Source of the DNA: Oscarella lobularis | Lineage: Eukaryota > Porifera > Homoscleromorpha > Homosclerophorida > Oscarellidae | NCBI RefSeq assembly: GCF_947507565.1 | Contig: NC_089183.1 | Location: 2,418,001 to 2,482,000 of the forward strand | Length of the DNA stretch: 64,000 bases | Reading direction: 5' to 3' | Part shown: one piece after another, positions 50,113-60,622 of the stretch | Numbering within the stretch: the first letter of the stretch is position 1 | Layout of the letters: each line of letters begins with the position of its first letter | The notes under the pieces: model-generated | Told to the model about the DNA's origin: nothing | What the model saw: the letters and a program-made list of their open reading frames with translations, nothing else | Databases searched by the model: none | Made by a program: the position numbers and the translations under genes

Positions 50113-51879
50113 ATGGTTGAAACGGTCGTTTTCGAGACAGATGATTATTCTGCTCTTGACAGTCTCGATTCTTTTCGACTATCGAGTTATTTATGCGACG
50201 TCGTTCTCGTCAGTAAAGACGGACAGCGATTTCCAGCTCACCAAATGACTCTCGCAGCCGCTACTCCGTTCTTCCCTTCCCTGTTTACAGAGAACCGTCT
50301 AGAGACGTTCAGAACTCAAGCGGTGATCTCAATTCCCGACGTCGACGCGGAGATTCTGAAAAAATTGATCGAATTCGCCTACAGTGGAAAAGCCGCATGT
50401 CTGGCGTCTGTTCAAAGCGTTCGATCGTTATACGTCGTAGCTTCCTCTCTTCAATTCAATCATCTGGTGCAGTTGTGCAGAGACTGGCTCCGACTTCACG
50501 TGGACTCGTCGACTTGCCTCGATTTGGCGATCTTAGCCAATCAATACGACGACATAGATCTAATTCGAGTCTGCGATCGCATTGCAGCCGTCAACGTTGT
50601 GCGATTGAGCGACAGCGAGAAGTTTCTCGCCCTATCAGTCGATCATCTAGAGAGGATTCTTTGTCAAGACGACTTGGGCGTGAGATCGGAAGACGACGTT
50701 CTGTCTTTGTTGCGTACATGGCTCAAACGCGACGAAGCGTCTCGTCGAGATGACGTCGTCAAAAGACTTTCAAAGTGCATTCGATATTCTCTACTCGATT
50801 TCGACGAATCGATTGGCCTTCTTTCCAATCTCGACTTGGTGTCGCACTACGAGTCGTCGTCGTTGACGACGTCGTTTTCTTATCGACGTCGAGTCGGTTG
50901 CGAAGGCGTTTTACTCGTTGCCGGTGGCATACAAACGAAACGAGAGGACTCCGACGTGTGGACGCTGACCTGCGAGGCGAAAACGTACGACGCTAACAGC
51001 GACTCGTGGACGTCGTTTCCTTCTCTCGCTACGGCAACGTGTCGAAATAAGATTGTGACGTCGTTCGACGAACTTTACGCGCTTGGCGGAGACAGCGTCT
51101 GCGAAGCGGGTGGCAAAACGTATGGTGAGACTGACGTCGTTCAACGATACGACGCTGAGGGACGGCGATGGGTGGACGACGTGACGCCTATGTCTCGTCG
51201 AAGAGACGGCTACGAAATTGTGTGTCACGACAATCGTATTTACGGCATGAGTCTGGCGTGGGACTTTGGCGTTGAGTGCGAAGTCTTTGATCCGGCGAGA
51301 GGAACGTGGACGCCTGTTTCGTCTCCTTCTCGCGATCAAGCTTTCGATTTCTTCTCCTCGCGTTACATTTTGTTCTCACAAGCTCGTCATATTTTTGCAA
51401 TCGGTCACGCATGGCGGAGAGAAATAGGTTGTATGCAGTACGATCCATTGGAGAACCGTTGGCTTGATAAGAAGTCTTTTCCTGGTGCGTACGAGAAGAC
51501 TAACTCAGCTTGGAACACCCACCAGGTTCTGGATCCTTTTTTTTGCCATTACGCGTCGATGGGAGAGCGACTTTACATCCTTCCTCATTACGAAAGTTCT
51601 ACAGCTGTTGTCTTCGACCTCAATGAGCGCTTCTCTTTAGTGGAGAATTTCTCTCCATTACGCAGCTATGCTGGAGATTTCTTTGAAAGGAACTGCGGAC
51701 TCGCTGGGGATCCTGATAACAATAGAATGTATTTGATGGGTTCGAAAGAACGTGAGAAACAACTTGCCGTCTACGACGAACGTTCAAAGAAGTGGGACGT
51801 GAGAAAGTGTGAGTGGAATTTTCCTAATAAACGTGACTGTGCAGTCGTGGACAGGAACTTGATGTTGAACTTTGTGTAG
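50113..51879 (+). CDS. BTB-BACK-kelch protein (KLHL family), copy 2, intronless
   Basis: A 588-residue paralogue of the gene at 34961. Substitutions seen include R/P in TPFF(R/P)SLF, N/D in STCLDLAIL, an extra S in ESSSLTTSF, and changes in the kelch part (DVTPMSRRRDGYE, SLAWDFGVECE, HAWRREIGCM). The frame is intact along its whole length, and most differences are conservative or in exposed loops, suggesting both copies are functional. The same CUL3-adaptor role is inferred. Directly downstream, the flank merges into the inverted duplication carrying the second GTPase-kinase. Confidence 0.92.
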   Translation: MVETVVFETDDYSALDSLDSFRLSSYLCDVVLVSKDGQRFPAHQMTLAAATPFFPSLFTENRLETFRTQAVISIPDVDAEILKKLIEFAYSGKAACLASVQSVRSLYVVASSLQFNHLVQLCRDWLRLHVDSSTCLDLAILANQYDDIDLIRVCDRIAAVNVVRLSDSEKFLALSVDHLERILCQDDLGVRSEDDVLSLLRTWLKRDEASRRDDVVKRLSKCIRYSLLDFDESIGLLSNLDLVSHYESSSLTTSFSYRRRVGCEGVLLVAGGIQTKREDSDVWTLTCEAKTYDANSDSWTSFPSLATATCRNKIVTSFDELYALGGDSVCEAGGKTYGETDVVQRYDAEGRRWVDDVTPMSRRRDGYEIVCHDNRIYGMSLAWDFGVECEVFDPARGTWTPVSSPSRDQAFDFFSSRYILFSQARHIFAIGHAWRREIGCMQYDPLENRWLDKKSFPGAYEKTNSAWNTHQVLDPFFCHYASMGERLYILPHYESSTAVVFDLNERFSLVENFSPLRSYAGDFFERNCGLAGDPDNNRMYLMGSKEREKQLAVYDERSKKWDVRKCEWNFPNKRDCAVVDRNLMLNFV

Positions 51880-52565
51880 TAAGGTTTGATTGTGAAATGA
51901 TATTGTCGTGTGACAATGTTGATTTTTTGTCTTCTCGATCAGGTTGAGTCACTAACATTTATTTTCTTTGTTTGGTAGGGAGATGCGAGCGTCCGTGTTT
52001 GTCTATTTCATTATCCGTGCGTGCGCTGCTAACATAGATATTAGAGAGAGATCTATGCTGCTAAGTTGTGCGTGCATGGACGTCACGTGCACAAGACCGA
52101 CTGCTGCGCACGTGCGTCATAGCCTCTCGCGGACGAAGACACGCTGCGACGATCGACGAAGGCTACTGTACGCTCAGCTAACGGTGTTGATCCAAATCAT
52201 CCTATCGTATGAGTTAGGATTGCTACTTGTAGGCCTACGCGCGTATGGCGGCGTCGATATCGGCCGGGAGCCGGTGTTCGAAGTCAACTTCTCCGTGGAT
52301 CCTTCGAAATTGGTTTGGTTCTAGGTTTATTTCTAGACGGCTTTTAGTATTCGTCACTAAATTAGGAAAGGGGCCCCCTTCCCACTCAGTCAGTCGGTCA
52401 GTCAGCTTCTTAAATTGTTCTGCACCCGCTACAGTCTCGAATTTATCACAAGAAATGCGTAGTCATTCTATATCCAAACTATTCAGCGTAATCAGCTCCA
52501 GCTACACCGTTTCATTGCCATAATATAAACGTGTAAAATAGCATTGCAAACCAGTAGGCTAAAAA
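51880..52565. repeat. junction between KLHL duplication and inverted GTPase-kinase duplication
   Basis: Up to about 52292 it matches the flank of KLHL copy 1. From about 52225 to 52565 it is the reverse complement of about 24560-24200. A 118-codon reading at 51968-52324 is open here but broken in the other copy. Confidence 0.6.
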
Positions 52566-55500
52566 TCACCACTCACTAACAATGTCCAAGGCTTCTCTTG
52601 CTGTTGACCTAGCTGACGGTCGATGTGACCAGCACGTCTCCATTAACTTTTTCCAAGAGCGGAAGCACTCGTCAGCGGAAGCAGTCGGTTCGCGACTTGT
52701 CCCGAGATCTTGTACAGCCTCAGAAAATCCCTGTGGCCGAGCTCGATCGATCTTCACGTCGTAACGAGCTCTATTTCCCTCCCACATTTCCCACATTATG
52801 ATGCCAATGCTAAAAACGTCGGCCGATGTATCATAAGGCTCGCTGTTTCTAACCTCGGGGGCCATGTAGTATTTCGTGCCACAGTACGTTCCCGTGATCT
52901 GCTCTCTGTCCTTCGTAAAACCAAAATCTCCTATTCGAATCTGCTTATCAGTCGTAAGCTGAAATCGAAATGATTAATTAGCTGATTGCGGAGAATAAGT
53001 AAAAAAGTGATTACCATTATGTTTTCTGGCTTTATGTCTCTGTGCACCACAGATCCACGGTGCAAAAACGCCACGCCAGTAAGCAGTTCTTTGAGCAATC
53101 GCACGCAACGTTTGTACCCTTGAAACGATCGACCAGATTGCAACTTCGTGCCCATCGCCTCGATCTCGTCGGCGAGAGTGCCACCGCCACACCACTCCAT
53201 TGCCAAAGCCATTGTGCGATGGGGAGGATGGCCAAGACTTACAAAACCATAAAATTCCACCAGAAAGGACTCACGTTTTCCGAATTTTCTAAGAAAAAAA
53301 TACTCGAATTCGTTGCACGCCCTCTATAGAAGAAAATAGTTTCTCCCCCGTACTTGCAGCAGTTGAATTCGCGGAGTATGTTTGCCGACGTTTCACTTCC
53401 GCTTTTCAAATCATGGAAGACCTTCAGCGCTGCATACTTCTTTTGCTTTAGAAAGATCCTATAGACCGTGCCGAACTGCCCGCTTCCGCTCAATCGGCGT
53501 TTGTCCACGAATTCAACGTCGTCGTCCGTGAAGTCCTCGATGCCGAGTTCAAGCAAATAGGATGAAACTCGAGAAATAAGCGCTTTGCAACGACGCAGCA
53601 CTTGCTCGTAAGTCGCCAAGTCTTCTTTCTTGTACGATTTCCGCCACAGCTCTAGCTGCTTGTCCAGCCTGTCAATCACCGCGGTGAATTCTCTGAAAAG
53701 ATAACGAGCGGCGAGACTCCTCGATGAAACGACTCCGACGACCGTCTGCCGCAGTTTCTCCCTTATCGCTTTGCCGTAGGCTATTTCGACGGATTTGCGA
53801 AATCGCTCGCGGCGAACGAATTTCACAGCGCCAACGAAGAGAAGTGGAGGAAATAAAATTGACCCAAGCATTAGAGGCAACCAAGAGTAGCTCTTTGCAT
53901 TGACAGACGGCTCAAATCTGCCGTCGTCGTCGCCGTCGCCGTCGCCGTTGCCGTGCTCTTCGTCACTCACAATGCAACCCCCCGACATAAAGCCCGAGGC
54001 AAAAACAACAAGGTTCGTTATTTCGTTGAAGGCAATGGGTGCAATATGAAACTCTATCGATTCGACGAGTCCTTTCGTCAACAGATGACTGGCAACCGCT
54101 TTCTCGAGTCGATGACTAACGAAGGCGTCGATCGCCTGCTCGTCCAGTGCCGCTTGGGCTTCGGTCGACTTTCCCCACTTGAGAGCCGCTTGGACGCTCT
54201 CTTTCTTCTGCAAATCCGTCTCCAATTCTTTGACAGCGTCAGTGATGCGACTCTCAAGTCGAGATCTCAAGTGAGATACTTTGCCGCTACGGGCGGTTGA
54301 CTCGAAGATGCTCAGGGTTGCAGCTTTTTTCGTCTAAATTGTCCTTTTTTTCCTTATCGGATAGTCTCGATCGACGCATAGTCATCTCGATTGTTTGCTC
54401 AATGCGTTCAAGCAAGTCTGTAGGTTTTCTTTAAAACAAAAAGATAAAGCGGCTATGAAACAAAACGGACTATAGGGATACGCTCTATAGTGCTTCAGAC
54501 TAGTCTACGCAAAAGGCCAACATTGCTTAGCCTAAAAATTATATATATACATATATATATATAGCTAAAACACGCTGGCCTCTTTGCTACCTATGCAGAA
54601 GGGTTTAACTAGTGACATGAATTTTCTGGAAGAGCAGGCACGGACAAACGTATAAAATACTTTAGAGCTTTTCGGAGTTTCTGCTTCATTGCTTGAGAGA
54701 TGAGATCGGTTAATCCTTCACGCAGCGACTCCATGTCGCTCGTCAGCACGCCCAGTTCCTGAGCCATTCCCCCTATCAGAGAATTCATCGTGACAACCTG
54801 ACTAGGGCTGAAGTCAGCCCATCGAAGCTTCAACTCGCGAAAAAGTCGCTTGAGATATTCCTCTTTCTTCTCTTTCTCCGTCTTTTCGCCGTCTGGACGA
54901 TGAAGAAACTGGTCCCACTTATTGACGATAAAGAGAACGCGTGGAGAGTTTTTCGTCTTCTTTGCCATCTCAACGAGCAAACCGCCAACTTGAAAGCGAG
55001 AAATTTACGCCAAAAAGAATTCGATAAATCAGTCTCTATGCAACCTGAGCTCCTTCCTCTGCCGCCTGTTCCGCATTGATGACGTAAATGAGACAGCAAG
55101 GCGTATTCTGCTGACATTTTTCGGTCAATTTTCGCGAAGCGGGAGAGAGTTCGTCGGCCTCAGAAACGCCTGGAGTATCGATGATAGTGAAATCCTTGCA
55201 TGATTACATCGTGGTTGCATGAGAGAAAGCAAAGCTAATTTTTTAAAAGGCTTACCTTCAAAAACGACAAAGGCCAAAATATTTCTACTTTATGACAAAG
55301 CCGCACACTCTCTTTCTCGTCTCGGTCGCAGCTGACATACGAAGCCAATTCTGTCCGATTTTCTTCGTTTTCGAGCGATATACGTCGCTCTTCCGGTTCG
55401 AACTTCTCGTCGCCACTGGAATCAGTGCACGTCGTTAGATGCACGACCGCCGTCTTTGTTGCTCCCCACTTGATTTCGCACAGAGCGGACGTCGTCGCAT

Positions 55501-55837
55501 TGTGGCCGGTCGGAAGCAAATTAAATCCAAGCAAGCCGTTGACAATCGTACTCTTGCCGGACGACGTAGTTCCTGCAATGGAAAAAGAAATTTAGTCGAA
55601 AGAAAATGAAGTTATGAACTACAGCCGTATAGAATAGTCAAGATAGAGGTGGATAAATGGTCATATTGGCCTTGAAGCCGTAGGACGTTTCCTCTATATA
55701 TGTAGGCACTAAGTCGTCTATTATGGCAGGAGCTGTTAGTAATAGAAGCATTGTTCAAAGCACGCCTTGCTACTTCTTTAGGGCAGTTTGGCTGCTGTAC
55801 TTTGATCATCAAGCACGCTCACGCGATTCTGTAGCCT

Positions 55838-55881
55838 CGTACCCAGGCCTCGTCTCCGCTTTCGCTAGTGCGGAGACGAGG
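55838..55881. repeat. 17-bp hairpin inside an intron of copy 2
   Basis: CCAGGCCTCGTCTCCGC and its exact reverse complement are separated by 10 bases (tttcgctagt). It is absent from the matching intron of copy 1, so it arrived after the duplication or was lost from copy 1. Confidence 0.75.
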
Positions 55882-55947
55882 CCTGGATAAGAGGCTAGCG
55901 ATTCTGATCGTTGGGGACTGCATGGGGAAGTCCTGTCATGGCAAAAA

Positions 55948-56055
55948 GTGTCCGGGTAAAATATTGTCCGGCCGGACCATATTTCACGTGAAATAGTGTC
56001 CGGCCGGACCATATTTTCCGTGAAATATGGTCCGGCCGGACACTATTTTACCCGG
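55948..56055. mobile_element. near-perfect palindromic element (MITE-like) in an intron of copy 2
   Basis: About 108 bp beginning TCCGGGTAAAATA and ending with its reverse complement, with three GTCCGGCCGGAC blocks and CATATTT/AAATATG words between. Copy 1 has no such block in the same intron. The flanking ggggaagtcc and cagtcccc suggest insertion into the shared sequence. No transposase is encoded. Confidence 0.65.
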
Positions 56056-56624
56056 ACCATATTTTACGCGACAGTCCCCAGATCGAGCTCTCTCTATATT
56101 TTTCCCCAGCTCTTCTCGTCTATATAGCTACGTTAGCATCGCTCTAAACTACCTGCGACGAGCAACACCAGTGGTTTCTCGTGTGATCCGAGCGCTTTCG
56201 CCGTCTCGAAGTCGCTCTCGTTCATCCAGACGTCCGTCGATGTGAGATCGAGATCGTTCAAACACTTGACTGACTCTTTGTCGGCGACGAAACAGTTAAT
56301 CGCGTCGAGAATTCCGCTCATATCGTCGCATTTGCCATCAAAACGCGAGAAGCTTTTGGCTACGTGAGACAAGATCTGGAAGAAAAGCGATCGAAGAAGT
56401 TTACCGTGGTAAAAAGAACTCGAACGGCGCTTTTTTTCCCTTACAGGTTCGTTTCGTTTCGCGCTTCCTCTGCTTTTGTAGATCTCGAGGAGCCTCGCAA
56501 TGCACTGCGTTTGGGTGTGTATGTCGTTGACTTCTCTGTCGCTGAGGCGTTCGAGCAACTGCATCGCTTCTATTAGGCGTATGTTAACGACTTGACTGAT
56601 CGGCGGAAGACCGACTGATTGCAT

Positions 56625-57002
56625 TTTTGCTTCTTCGCCTTGTCGGGGAGTCGGGGACTATTGGTCACATGATTTAGGGAATTGACGTTCCTTTCGACGT
56701 TCTAGCACGCTTTTTACGTGCCTATTCGCATGGAATTAGCCGACGCGCCTTCTGCACATAGGCAACGCCGTCCGAACTCGAAGTCGAGTGTGCTTCAGTA
56801 AGTTTTTGGCAGAAATAGTTTGCATGGGGCCCCCCCACTCTCGTTTCCCGGAACGGACTCGGACAAAGACGAAAGCGACCATCAGCAACATTGTGATTGT
56901 CTAGAGTATCCCCCGCCTCTACCTGCGTTCTTTGAAGCAGAACTTTCGAGAAGGCATTGTGACGTCAGCGTTGCTGGACTATGCAAGAGCCATGTTTGTC
57001 TT
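56625..57002. other. right flank of the inverted duplication and 5' region of the Ig-like gene
   Basis: 56640-56880 is the reverse complement of about 20400-20110. From about 56850 the sequence (ggactcggacaaagacgaaa) is also seen at 43.73 kb, upstream of the decayed Ig copy. A plus-strand reading 56820-57005 may hold a 5' exon but is not certain. Confidence 0.45.
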
Positions 57003-57005
57003 TAG

Positions 57006-57307
57006 ATGACTTCTTGTCCAACAATTTGCAATGAAGTGACCGTGGAATTTCTTCAAGACACAATTGAATTTCGATTGTCTTGCTCCGCCAATGAGGATGA
57101 TGTGTCCTACAAGTGGTGGTTTCGATCTTCCGATGAGGAAACGCCATTCGTTATGAATCCACACAGCACCAACGTCGACACTGAAAAGGAATTGATAGTC
57201 GACGGAGGAGATCCAACCAGAACCAATGGCTATTACTTCTGCGTAATGAAGAATTCTATTTCAAATGATATTGCAGTATCACAGCTTGTCTCTGTTCATT
57301 CCGGTAT
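57006..57307 (+). CDS. Ig-like domain exon
   Basis: After a tttgtctttag acceptor the exon reads MTSCPTICNEVTVEFLQDTI, FRLSCSANEDDVSYKWWFRS and NGYYFCVMKNS: the C..W..Y-x-C core of an immunoglobulin-like domain. It ends at a GTATTG donor in phase 1. It is followed closely by the kinase-like gene on the same strand. I could not prove which exon it splices to: one reading of 57391-57486 is hydrophobic (ILVFFLFLGQNLLRRLL), another is Ser-rich. It could be the extracellular part of one Ig-kinase receptor or a separate small gene. Confidence 0.55.
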
Positions 57308-57378
57308 TGATGTTACCTACTACGCGTTTTTGTGTTTATTCAAAATTTGGACGTGTATGCCAACATGACTAGAGAAGA

Positions 57379-59281
57379 TCCTTGTGTTCTTCCTCTTTCT
57401 CGGTCAGAATCTCTTGCGACGTCTTCTGAACAGTCTTTTCCAGGTAGCGCGGGTTCTCTCAATCGTGAGTCAAAGGCAAAGAAGGCAAGTTGATTCTTCC
57501 TTTTATGTTCCTTTTTTATTGTTTTGTATTTAGGCAAAGAAAGAAATTACTCGACAGGTAATGAGTTTTCTTGCACAGGCTTTGTATTTATAAACATTTA
57601 AATTATAGACCTGCTCTTCATTCACAGCTGGACGAAATCGTCATTTTAGGGAAGCAATATTGCGCGAAGAGGCGAGCCAAATAGATGCTCAAATCTTCCA
57701 CAAGCTCTTCAAGGAGATTAGCGCTGGAGACTACGCGCACGAAGATCCATTGGTTTCTGAAGAGTCCGTAGAAGAGTTCAGAGCTGCCATGTCAATAACG
57801 GCTCCTACGACCAAGCTATCTAAATGCCTTTCTGCCATATTGCCTGAGCTTCAAGTTTATCATCAAAAGTATATCGAACGAAAAAGCGGGCAAGCAAATG
57901 ATCAGATTGACGTTGCTGCTGTTCTTAAGAGTAAGAATAAGTTGCTTAAGGATTTGGCCGATCGTATTGTAGTTCTCTTGTTGAAAAAGAAAATTGATAC
58001 TGACCCGGTCGACTCTGGACGGGTTCAATTACACAGGTGGGCTTAGGGTAGGAAAAATATTTCTTCTGTACATGAAAAGTGGTTTACTACTAGGGACTAT
58101 GAATTGCTCTGGAAGGAAGACCTACCGTTGGCTAACGTGCAGCACGGAAGTTTCCCGTGTCTTGGTCTTGAGATTAATCATTACAAAGCCGTTTTGCATG
58201 GCTTTGTGACGGACGGCAAACGCGTTCTGCATTCCAAGCTTGCAGCTGTAACAGATAAAACAACGGATGCGATGTGCCTGACGTTTCTGCGACGCCTTCG
58301 CGCAGGAGTTCTAGCACTCAAGAAAGAATGGGAGAAATTCAATTACGAAATGCCCTTTATTGATTCTCCTCAATTTGTTCCTGACAGGTATGACGATTCC
58401 AAATTTGCATACTTACTTGTTGCTAATTGTAACTTTAGCTTTGAAGCCTATCAAGGTTTGTCTTGTGGCAAACTTTTGAATCAGTTGGCGTCAAACGCAG
58501 CGTTTCGGTGCAAAATATCGACGCACAAAAAAGAAAAATTTGCTATCAAATTTGTTTTCGGTAGCTTAGTTCAGTGCATTCTTTGACTGCAGTATACTGT
58601 AAATCTTTTGCAGGCCATGACGGCAAGTACGGGGGAGATGTTCACAAGGCACTCGCCTCAGCGCAGCTCGCCCCACGATACCTTTTCGAAGGAACGGTGC
58701 CTTTTATTGAGTCTCGTCCGACGACGTTGTATGTCGTGATGGAGGCGATCTCATGGAGAACCCTCCAGAGCTGGCTGGAATCAAGTGATGATGCACTCCC
58801 CCCAGGAGAGGCTATTATCGCTAACCTCCAGCGCGTTATCAGCGTTCTTCATAAGAATGGTCTCGTTCACGGAGACTTTCGTCCGTCTAACATTCTTGTC
58901 AACGCCAACGGAGACGTCAAAATTGTCGATTTTAATTGGTCTGCCAAGGCCCCGGAGAATCGTCTCTATCCAAAGCGGCTAAATGGAAACATAGTATGGC
59001 CCGGTAGGCCAGGAACTTTCCTTAAAGAAGTTCATGATCATTTCTTCTTTGCTTCCATTAAAACCCGAATTAGAGAGGCAGAAGCAACAGTAGTGTTAGT
59101 AACATGTAGTGTTAGTAACGTTGTGGATGTCATGAGTGGTGTTCTTTCAGCCTGTTCAATTTTTTTTCAATTTGTTTATTGTTTCTCTCAATTTCCTTCT
59201 ATAGTCCATCACTTCGCTGAAGGCTTTTCTTTGAACTGTGAGAAGCTGAGATGGAAAAAAAATCAGCCTACCATAGATTAG
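57379..59281 (+). CDS. atypical (Crinkler-type) protein kinase-like gene
   Basis: The last exons join in phase: an exon ending 58035, then 58094-58387, 58439-58560 and 58614-59281. They encode an alpha-helical region (ASQIDAQIFHKLFKEISAGD), then a kinase fold: FAIKFVFGHDGKYGGDVHKA, LYVVMEAISW, LVHGDFRPSNILV, and VKIVDFNWSAKAPENRLYPK with NGNIVWPGRPG. The catalytic loop is H-G-D-x-R with N, and the metal motif is DFN instead of DFG. This, with the WP segment, is the pattern I know from kinases of Crinkler/REP-type proteins, not from ordinary eukaryotic kinases. The VAIK-type lysine (AIKF) is present. The 5' exons (57379-57486, 57530s, 57630s) are ambiguous, and the C-terminus after 59.05 kb reads into unlike sequence. 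Function unknown. Confidence 0.65.
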
Positions 59282-59599
59282 CTAGCTACAGGGAAACATC
59301 ATTCTACATAAGATAGCTACTGGCGAAGACGAGTTGTAGATGAATTAGAAAGAGTAGTGAAGTGCGCTGTTGAGTGAGTTTTATTGTACAAATCACGAAA
59401 AGATTTATCGTATATTTCTACTATCACGTGGAATTCTCTATACTGTTTATAAGAAGTGAGTGGCCACGCGCATGTGCTCGCTTCTTGCGTCATAGCTCTC
59501 TGCGTTCTTCTCGCGTTCTAGGGCTCGTTCTGCTTGCACACACTGCCTCGCGTGCGTTCAACGTCTCTATTCGCGACGCGTATTGAGAAAACTAGCTAT
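59282..59599. other. intergenic, nothing recognised
   Basis: No coding exon is supported. Around 59560-59600 the words caacgtctctattcg and gagaaaactagctatttttg match 43.92-43.97 kb and lead into the next Ig-exon relic. Confidence 0.4.
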
Positions 59600-59730
59600 T
59601 TTTGCCTTTAGATGGCTTTTTGTCCAAAAATGAATTTCGATTGTCTTGCTCTGCGCATCTGGGATTCCCTTCAGCTTCAAAAAAAATCTCTCCAGGGCAT
59701 CTCCGTCTAGCAAAGCCATCCTCTGCCTTG
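59600..59730 (+). pseudogene. deleted copy of the Ig-like gene 5' part
   Basis: The start MAF CPK joins directly to NEFRLSCSA, losing the middle that is present at 43.97 and 57.01 kb. It continues into the lgfpsas..kispghlrla sequence shared with 44.06 kb. Third copy of this relic in the window. Confidence 0.65.
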
Positions 59731-60109
59731 CGGCATCCTAGACACAAACATTTTACGAGGCACTACTGTCTAGCATACCTCGATGCGACCCGGCCGGCCG
59801 TACCAGGACCGTGCCCAGCTTTCAAAAAGGGGTTTCGAATTTTATATTTATTTTTATTGGTCAATGAAGACGTGATTGACCTACTCACATTTTACATATA
59901 ACAAGAGTTAGGCTTTAATTATTAAACAGGAGTTTCTTCAGAGGTTGTTGACTCATGTCTCTGTTTCAGGAAGACGTTTCTCTGCCAGACGCCTGTTGTG
60001 TGACAATGGTATCTGCATAGCGTGAAAAATCATGCACGTGGCCTATTCAGCAGTAAGCAAAAGAGACCGTACCCAAATATTAGATATTGGCCTTCATTTA
60101 TCTCTCTCT
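59731..60109. other. intergenic, nothing recognised
   Basis: No exon, repeat or RNA gene is supported here. Confidence 0.4.
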
Positions 60110-60622
60110 AGGAGCTTGCGACAAAACAGGTATTCCTACAGGTAGAGATCAAAGACCAATCACTAGTTAAAACATTTATCTAGTTCCTAGAGTCATCATG
60201 CAATTGGCACGTACATGAGACTCCAGCACATCATCTTCTACAAAGGACTCTTCGTCCGGTCACGTCTCCATTCCACTTTCTTGATCAAACACGGCGATGC
60301 GGTAGTCATTCGTTACGTAGGCCCAAAGGGCAAGCAGACATTCCCTCTCTCCATCCCTTACTTCCGTCCTAGTCCGGGTATGCCGGAGACGTTGCGCCTT
60401 GCTCTCGTCGGTGCCGGCATGGGGAAAACCGTTTCGCTTATCTCCGACGGACGATTCAGTGATGCATCTTACGGGTTTAATACAGAAATTTTGATTCGAC
60501 TTCCTCTCTCTCTCTCTAAATGCCACCCCGACGATTGTCGGTTTTCTAATAGTAGTTGTGAATTAGGCTTTTCTACAAATCGTGGCCAAAAATTGTAGAC
60601 ACCAAATTGCTACAAACTACTG
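60110..60622 (+). pseudogene. IlvD/EDD dehydratase fragment in a repeated unit, copy B
   Basis: Plus-strand counterpart of 31428-31955. 60293-60331 reads [13 protein letters not shown] and 60376-60480 reads [20 protein letters not shown], then [15 protein letters not shown]. Between them lies an insert that stays open in this copy, so one frame runs from 60215 to 60598. The missing enzyme core and the shared noncoding ends show it is a gene fragment inside a duplicated unit. Animals normally lack branched-chain amino-acid synthesis, so the source is of interest. Confidence 0.7.

Larger units (their letters stand above)
52566..56624 (-). pseudogene. dynamin-like GTPase-kinase, copy 2, with a one-base frameshift
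   Basis: The minus strand is a close paralogue of the 20.4-24.2 kb gene with the same exon order. P-loop GTTSSGKS, the switch II motif (IIDTPG), NKWD, the membrane segment (WLPLMLGSILFPPLLFVGAV), kinase G-loop, HRDIKPEN and MAPEV are all kept. In the exon after the GTPase domain, the run at 54325-54330 has six T (A on the coding strand) where copy 1 has five, so the frame shifts and meets a TAG about 13 codons later. Otherwise the exons look intact, so this is either a very recent pseudogene or a single-base error. The intron near 53.3 kb is longer than in copy 1, which supports it as an intron. The intron before the P-loop carries extra palindromic insertions. Confidence 0.8.

Noticed and set aside
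51968-52324. 118-codon open reading after KLHL copy 2
   Set aside because: The same sequence after KLHL copy 1 is broken by small deletions and no family pattern is visible.
57487-57530. GC-AG intron in the kinase-like gene (AAG|GCAAGT)
   Set aside because: A GT donor five bases away gives an equally open frame, so it cannot be decided.
60260-60526. Minus-strand reading similar to plus-strand 31500-31763, looking like a mobile-element protein
   Set aside because: It is the antisense of the IlvD-like blocks; the conserved signature is on the other strand.
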